Source: Hyphomicrobiales bacterium
Lineage (GTDB): Bacteria > Pseudomonadota > Alphaproteobacteria > Rhizobiales > Phreatobacteraceae
Length of the DNA stretch: 64,000 nt
Assembly (NCBI GenBank): GCA_017304475.1
Contig: JAFKKV010000015.1
Location: 1 to 64,000 of the forward strand
Reading direction: 5' to 3'
The translations under genes were made by a program, and so were the position numbers. The notes beneath the pieces were generated by a model that worked only from the letters and a program-made list of their open reading frames with translations, searched no databases and was not told where the DNA came from. Shown here in pieces: positions 59,252 through 64,000 of the stretch (its first letter is position 1; each line of letters begins with the position of its first letter).

Positions 59252-62200
59252 TCAATGAAAATCCCGCGACTTCGGCAGGATGCGGACATTGCGTGGGTGG
59301 CCTGAAATGCGTGGATATTGCGGATGCAGCGCCTCGTCGGCGCGGCCGATCACCGGCTCCGTCTTGTGGGTGTCGGAGAGGTGCTTGAGCTCCTCGGAGC
59401 GGTCGATGATGCGCTCGGCCATCAGGTGGACGACGTTTTCCGGGCTCTTCTGGACCAGGCCCTCGATCAGCAGCAGGCGGGCCCCCATCACCTGGCGGCG
59501 GAACTGTTCGAACTTGCGCGCCCAGAGCACGATATTGGTGATGCCGGTTTCGTCCTCCAGCGTGATGAAAATGGCATTGCCATTGCCCGGCCGCTGGCGC
59601 ACCAGCACGACGCCGGCGACCTTGGCGAAGGCACCGTCGGGCTTGGCGTTGGTGTCGGCGCAGCTGGTCACCCCTTCGCCCTGGAAGCGCGCGCGCAGAA
59701 TGTCCATCGGGTGGGCCTTCAGCGACAGCCTGACGGTCTGGTAATCGGCCGCGACATGTTCGGCGAGCGGCATGACCGGCAGGCCGACATCCGCCTCCTC
59801 GCCGAGCTCGCGGGCATCGGCCGCGGCGAAGAGCGGCAGCGGCTGATCATCCGGCAGCCGGCGCACCGCCCAGAGCGCCTCGCGCCGGTCGAGCCCGATC
59901 GAGCGGAAGGCGTCGGCATCGGCCAGCACATGCATGGCCCGGTTCGGCAGGCGGGCGCGCACCGCGAGCTCCTCGACGCTGGCGTAGCCCGTGCCTCGCG
60001 TCAGCCTCATGGCCTCGGCCCAGTCTTCATGGAAACCGTCGACCTGGCGAAAGCCGAGCCTCAAGGCCAGCGTATCGTCCGGCCTGCGCTGCAGGTGATT
60101 GTCCCACCGGCTTTCGTTGATATCGACCGGGCGGGCCTCGACGCCGTGATCCCGGGCATCGCGGACGATCTGCGCCGGCGCGTAGAAGCCCATGGGTTGG
60201 GAGTTCAGCAGCGCACAGGCAAAGGCCGCTGGGTAATGGCATTTGATCCAGGAGGAGATGTAGACGAGCTTGGCGAAGGAAGCCGCATGGCTTTCGGGAA
60301 AGCCATAGCTGCCGAAGCCCTTGATCTGCTCGAAACAGCGCTGGGCGAAATCGTGCTGATAACCGCGCGCCACCATGCGCCCGACCATCATCTCTTCGAA
60401 ATTCTGGATCGTGCCGGGGTTGCGGAAGGTCGCCATGGCCTTGCGTAGGCCATTAGCCTCGTCGGCGGAGAATTTGGCCGCCACCATGGCGAGTCTCATC
60501 GCCTGTTCCTGGAACAACGGAACGCCCTTGGTTTTCTCCAGGACCTCCACCAGTTCATCGGCCGGCCCATGCTCCGGCGACGGCGAAGGATAGGACACCT
60601 TTTCCTGATCATTCCGCCGGCGCAGATAGGGATGCACCATATTGCCCTGGATCGGCCCGGGCCGGACGATCGCCACCTGGATGACCAAGTCATAGAGATT
60701 TTTCGGCCTCAGCCGGGGCAGCATGTTCATCTGCGCCCGGCTCTCCACCTGGAACACGCCAATGGAATCGCCTTTCTGCAACATGGCATAGACTGGCTCG
60801 TTGTTAGGCGGGATATCGGCGAGGCCGAGATCCTTCTTCTCGTGTTCCCGCAAGAGATCGAAGGCCTTGCGGATGCAGGTGAGCATGCCGAGCGCCAGCA
60901 CATCGACCTTCATCAGTTCCAGTTCGTCGATGTCGTCCTTGTCCCATTCGATGAAGGTGCGCTCGGCCATGGCGGCATTGCCGATCGGCACCATTTCGTC
61001 GAGCCGCCCGCGCGCCAGGACGAAACCACCGACATGCTGGGAGAGATGGCGCGGAAAACCGAGCAGGCGCACGGCCAGATCGACCGCCCGGCGCACGGTG
61101 GCGTTCGCGGGATCGAGACCCGCCTGGCGGATCTGATCGTCGCTGATGCCCTCGCCCCAGCTGCCCCAGATCATGCCGGCGAGGCGCGCCGTGATGTCCT
61201 CGGTCAGCCCCATGGCCTTGCCGACATCCCGGATGGCGCTGCGCGGCCGATAGCTGATGACGGTGGCGGCAATGCCGGCCCGATCGCGGCCATAACGATT
61301 GTAGATATGCTGGATCACCTCCTCGCGCCGCTCATGCTCGAAATCGACATCGATATCGGGCGGTTCCCGGCGTTCGCTCGAGATGAAACGGGCGAACAGG
61401 AGATCGTGTTCGTTCGGATCGACGGCGGTGATGCCAAGTGCGTAGCAGACGGCGGAATTGGCCGCCGAACCCCGGCCCTGACAGAGAATGCCTTTGTTCT
61501 CAGCCACCTGGACAATGTCGTAGATGGTCAGGAAATAGCGGGCGTAATCGAGCCTCTCGATAAGCTTCAGCTCCTCCTCGATCAGGCCGACGACCTTGGC
61601 CGGGACGCCTTCGGGGTAACGCAAATCGGCTCGTCGCCAGGTCAATTCTTCGAGCCAGCTTTGCGGTGTCCGACCCGGCGGCACCGGTTCCTCGGGATAT
61701 TCATATCTGAGCTGTTTGAGCGAGAATTCGACCCGGCCGAGCAGGTGCTGGGTCTCCTCGATCGCCTCGGGGCAATCGCGGAACAGCCGCGCCATTTCGC
61801 GTGGCTCCTTCAGGTGCCGGTCGGCATTGACCTCGAGCATGCGGCCGGCGGCCTCGATGGTCGTACCCTCGCGAATGCAGGACATGACGTCCTGCAGGTC
61901 GCGCTGCTCGGGTGCGTGGTAAAGCACGTCATTGACCGCGATGAGGGCGACGCCGGCGGTGTCCCCGATCCGGAACAGGCGGGCAAGCCGGCGCCGGTCG
62001 TCGCCGCGCCGGTGCATGGCGGCGCCAAGCCAGACCGCGCCGGCGGCCGCCTCGGCGACCCGCGCCAGCGCCGCCGGCAGGCCGTCGAGGCTGCGCTCCG
62101 GCATGACGATCAGCAACAGCCCGCGGGTATCGGCCAGGAGGTCGTCGAGGACAAGGAGGCACTCGCCCTTTTTGGCCTTGCGGTTGCCGAGCGTGAGCAG

Positions 62201-62518
62201 CCGGCAGAGCCGCCCCCAGCCGTCCCGGTCGGCGGGATAGGCAATGATGTCGGGCGAGCCGTCGGTGAAGACCAGTCGCGCGCCGACCGCCAGCTTGAAA
62301 CCGGCCAGAGCTTCAGGGCCGTGTTTCTTGGCGACGGCCTCCTTCACGACATTCAACGCCGCATAGGCCCGGACCACGCCGGCCACCGTATTGCGGTCGG
62401 CAATGCCGATGCCGGCATGGCCGAGCGCGATCGCCTTCAGCACCAGGTCCTTGGCCTGCGAGGCCCCGCGCAGGAAGGAAAAATTGGTCGCGGTCGCGAG
62501 TTCGGCATAGGCGGTCAT
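59252..62518 (-). CDS. dnaE2: Error-prone DNA polymerase DnaE2
   Basis: A 1088-residue C-family polymerase of the DnaE2 branch that extends past lesions as part of the ImuA-ImuB-DnaE2 mutasome. The PHP domain is at the N-terminus (FSFLRGASQAKDLVLKAIALGHAGIGIADRNTV). The palm has GRGSAANS (about 345-352) and PPDIDVDFEHERREEV (about 390-405) with the catalytic aspartates; a third acidic residue lies near 530. The C-terminal OB domain has VVLVRQRPGNGNAIFITLEDETG. Its ATG overlaps the imuB stop by 4 bp (ATGA), so translation is coupled. Confidence 0.96.
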   Translation of the reverse strand: MTAYAELATATNFSFLRGASQAKDLVLKAIALGHAGIGIADRNTVAGVVRAYAALNVVKEAVAKKHGPEALAGFKLAVGARLVFTDGSPDIIAYPADRDGWGRLCRLLTLGNRKAKKGECLLVLDDLLADTRGLLLIVMPERSLDGLPAALARVAEAAAGAVWLGAAMHRRGDDRRRLARLFRIGDTAGVALIAVNDVLYHAPEQRDLQDVMSCIREGTTIEAAGRMLEVNADRHLKEPREMARLFRDCPEAIEETQHLLGRVEFSLKQLRYEYPEEPVPPGRTPQSWLEELTWRRADLRYPEGVPAKVVGLIEEELKLIERLDYARYFLTIYDIVQVAENKGILCQGRGSAANSAVCYALGITAVDPNEHDLLFARFISSERREPPDIDVDFEHERREEVIQHIYNRYGRDRAGIAATVISYRPRSAIRDVGKAMGLTEDITARLAGMIWGSWGEGISDDQIRQAGLDPANATVRRAVDLAVRLLGFPRHLSQHVGGFVLARGRLDEMVPIGNAAMAERTFIEWDKDDIDELELMKVDVLALGMLTCIRKAFDLLREHEKKDLGLADIPPNNEPVYAMLQKGDSIGVFQVESRAQMNMLPRLRPKNLYDLVIQVAIVRPGPIQGNMVHPYLRRRNDQEKVSYPSPSPEHGPADELVEVLEKTKGVPLFQEQAMRLAMVAAKFSADEANGLRKAMATFRNPGTIQNFEEMMVGRMVARGYQHDFAQRCFEQIKGFGSYGFPESHAASFAKLVYISSWIKCHYPAAFACALLNSQPMGFYAPAQIVRDARDHGVEARPVDINESRWDNHLQRRPDDTLALRLGFRQVDGFHEDWAEAMRLTRGTGYASVEELAVRARLPNRAMHVLADADAFRSIGLDRREALWAVRRLPDDQPLPLFAAADARELGEEADVGLPVMPLAEHVAADYQTVRLSLKAHPMDILRARFQGEGVTSCADTNAKPDGAFAKVAGVVLVRQRPGNGNAIFITLEDETGITNIVLWARKFEQFRRQVMGARLLLIEGLVQKSPENVVHLMAERIIDRSEELKHLSDTHKTEPVIGRADEALHPQYPRISGHPRNVRILPKSRDFH

Positions 62519-64000
62519 GCGAATAGCCCGTGCAGGAACCAGCGCGGGCTGGCCGCCCCGCCATAAAAGCCGCTGCGGAACAGCCAGAAGCGCCGGCCGT
62601 CGCTATCCTCGACCCGGTAATAGTCGCGCGCCGGCCGGTCGGCCTGCCGCCACCATTCCGCGGCGATCCGCTCCGGCCCTTCGGCGCGGGTGACGTCATG
62701 CCGGCAGCGCCGCCACAGAAAGCTCATGGGCGGTCCGTCCGGCACCTCGGCGATGGCCTCGATCGGCTGCGGCGGGTCGAACACGTGTAGGGGCCGCGCC
62801 GGCGGCTCGTCCGCTTCGGCCTGGCGCCAGGCCACCTGTTCGGCCGCCGCGCCAAGCGCCGGGACGAGATGGGCCGCGCGGTCGGGATCATGGCTGTCGC
62901 GCGCCGCGAAGCGCAGCACCCGGTCGGTGCCGAAGCGGGCGACCAGCCGGTCGATGAGCTCGGCCATCTCGTCATCCTCGACCGCATGGCCGTCGAGGCT
63001 GTTCTGGGCCACCGCGAAGGGCTCGGTCGCCGGCACCGACAGGCGGATCAGGTCGAAACCGAAACCCGGATCGATCGGATCGGCCAGCGCCTCCAGCCGT
63101 TCGGCGAAGAGCCGCATCACCGCCCTGGGGTCACGGGTCGGCCGGCCGGTCTCCACCGCGATGCGCCGGACCGCGCCATCGGTCCGGAAGAAGCTCGCCT
63201 CGAAGGCGCGCCCGCCCTCGCCACGCTGTTCCAGCAGCGCGCCGGCCTTGGCCATCAGCAAGGCGAGCGTGCCCTGGATATCCTCAGCGCGCGCGATCGG
63301 CTCGGCGAAGCGCCGCTCGACGATGCAGGCAGGCACCGGCCGGCGCGGCGTGATGCGGATATCCTCCAGCCCCAGCACCCGGCCGAGCTGAGCCGTCAGG
63401 GCCGCGCCGAACCGGGCGGCCAGCGGCGCCGAGGGCCGTGCCGCGAGATCGCCGATGGTCTTGAGGCCGGCACGCGACAAAGCCAGCACCGTCTCGGCGG
63501 GCAGGCCGAGCGCCGCCACCGGCAGCGGCTCGACCGCCGCCGCCTCGCCGCCGGGCGCGACGATGGCCAGCCGGCCGAAGCGGGCAAGCGCGCGCGCCGC
63601 CTCGGGCGTGCCGGCGATCGAGGCCCTGCCCTGGACCGCGATGCCGGCGAGCCGGGCACCGAGATCGGTCCGGAGCGCCGCCTCGCCGCCGAACAGGTGG
63701 GCGCAGCCGGTGACGTCCAGCGTCAGCCCGTCGGGCGGATCGAAGGCGACCAGCGGCGTGTAGCGGTCGCAGGCCTCGCCGAGCCGCATCATGAAGGCCG
63801 CGTCGGCGGCCGGATCGCTTTCGATCGCCAGGATATCGGGCACGCGCGCCCGTGCATCGGCCAGAGTCAGGCCGGCCGCCAGCCCGAGCGCCTGCGCCCG
63901 CCGGTCGACCGCCGCCAGCCGTAGCGCGCCCCTGACCTTGTCGGTGAAGACCAGCGGCAGGTCATCCGGCGCGACGGAGGGGTTGAACCTCCTCCACCGG
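62515..64000 (-). CDS. imuB: ImuB, Y-family polymerase-like mutasome protein (5' end outside window)
   Basis: The frame is open to the right edge, so this is the C-terminal 495 codons of a protein whose start lies beyond 64000. The visible part begins RWRRFNPSVAPDDLPLVFTDK and continues through LTLADARARVPDILAIESD, TPLVAFDPPDGLTLDVTGCAHLFGGE and the little-finger region to the ImuB-type tail AASPRWFLHGLFA. ImuB bridges the beta clamp, ImuA and DnaE2. It is Y-family by fold but lacks polymerase catalysis. imuA should lie just upstream, outside the window. LexA control is expected but its site is not in view. Confidence 0.9.
   Translation of the reverse strand, partial: RWRRFNPSVAPDDLPLVFTDKVRGALRLAAVDRRAQALGLAAGLTLADARARVPDILAIESDPAADAAFMMRLGEACDRYTPLVAFDPPDGLTLDVTGCAHLFGGEAALRTDLGARLAGIAVQGRASIAGTPEAARALARFGRLAIVAPGGEAAAVEPLPVAALGLPAETVLALSRAGLKTIGDLAARPSAPLAARFGAALTAQLGRVLGLEDIRITPRRPVPACIVERRFAEPIARAEDIQGTLALLMAKAGALLEQRGEGGRAFEASFFRTDGAVRRIAVETGRPTRDPRAVMRLFAERLEALADPIDPGFGFDLIRLSVPATEPFAVAQNSLDGHAVEDDEMAELIDRLVARFGTDRVLRFAARDSHDPDRAAHLVPALGAAAEQVAWRQAEADEPPARPLHVFDPPQPIEAIAEVPDGPPMSFLWRRCRHDVTRAEGPERIAAEWWRQADRPARDYYRVEDSDGRRFWLFRSGFYGGAASPRWFLHGLFA

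Noticed and set aside
60569..62566. 665-codon frame antisense to dnaE2
   Set aside because: Shadow of a complete DnaE2 gene.

Overview
The window is 64 kb of GC-rich chromosomal DNA. It most likely comes from an alphaproteobacterium of the order Hyphomicrobiales (Rhizobiales). This rests on gene content: a DUF2865 protein, LapG-type transglutaminase-like peptidase, DUF2007 protein, an ImuB/DnaE2 mutasome, a SahR-type ArsR-methyltransferase upstream of metF-metH, a CtrA-type TTAA-N7-TTAA box, and several families of long palindromic intergenic repeats. I cannot name the genus. No tRNA, rRNA, CRISPR array, transposase or prophage was recognised. Most of the window is housekeeping or metabolic genes in short operons.

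Layout. 0-8 kb: a small basic/charged protein, an Asp/Glu racemase-like protein, a PilZ protein, a membrane protein, a divergent TetR/SDR pair, a 27-residue membrane peptide with its own terminator, a DUF2865 secreted protein and the Kup potassium transporter. 8.5-14.4 kb: a leftward sahR-metF-metH operon with a perfect 16-bp operator palindrome next to the first start codon. 14.5-21.5 kb: a radical SAM protein, RNase HII and a RibD/DHFR-like protein, then an autotransporter island bracketed by inverted pairs of one repeat. 21.5-31 kb: a uracil-DNA glycosylase lacking two of the usual Fe-S cysteines, a transglutaminase-like protease, ETF-quinone oxidoreductase and assorted small enzymes and regulators (Nudix, OsmC, SnoaL-like, winged-helix).

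31-36 kb: glyQ and glyS, the two glycyl-tRNA synthetase subunits, are separated by three tandem paralogues of a small exported DUF3828-like protein, all with twin-arginine-like signals. 36-40 kb: an SMP-30/gluconolactonase-like gene and an orphan Bug/TctC binding protein, divergent from an IclR regulator across a perfect 12-bp-arm palindrome. 40-49.9 kb: TrmN6-like methyltransferase, DUF2007, long-chain polyprenyl diphosphate synthase, queC, ispE, a TPR protein, prmB, a GNAT and the ABC-F protein EttA. 50-59 kb: an FMN alpha-hydroxyacid oxidase, epoxide hydrolase, an ABC exporter pair, an alkylsulfatase-type metallo-hydrolase, a WYL regulator, an EthD protein and an acyl-CoA thioesterase. 59-64 kb: dnaE2 and a 5'-truncated imuB, the translesion mutasome.

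The most unusual non-coding structure is a set of palindromic repeat families (A: five copies; B: three; C: five; D: one). A 20-bp mini-hairpin has been inserted into the loop regions of two unrelated families. The most unusual coding structure is the triplicated exported protein inside the glyQS locus.
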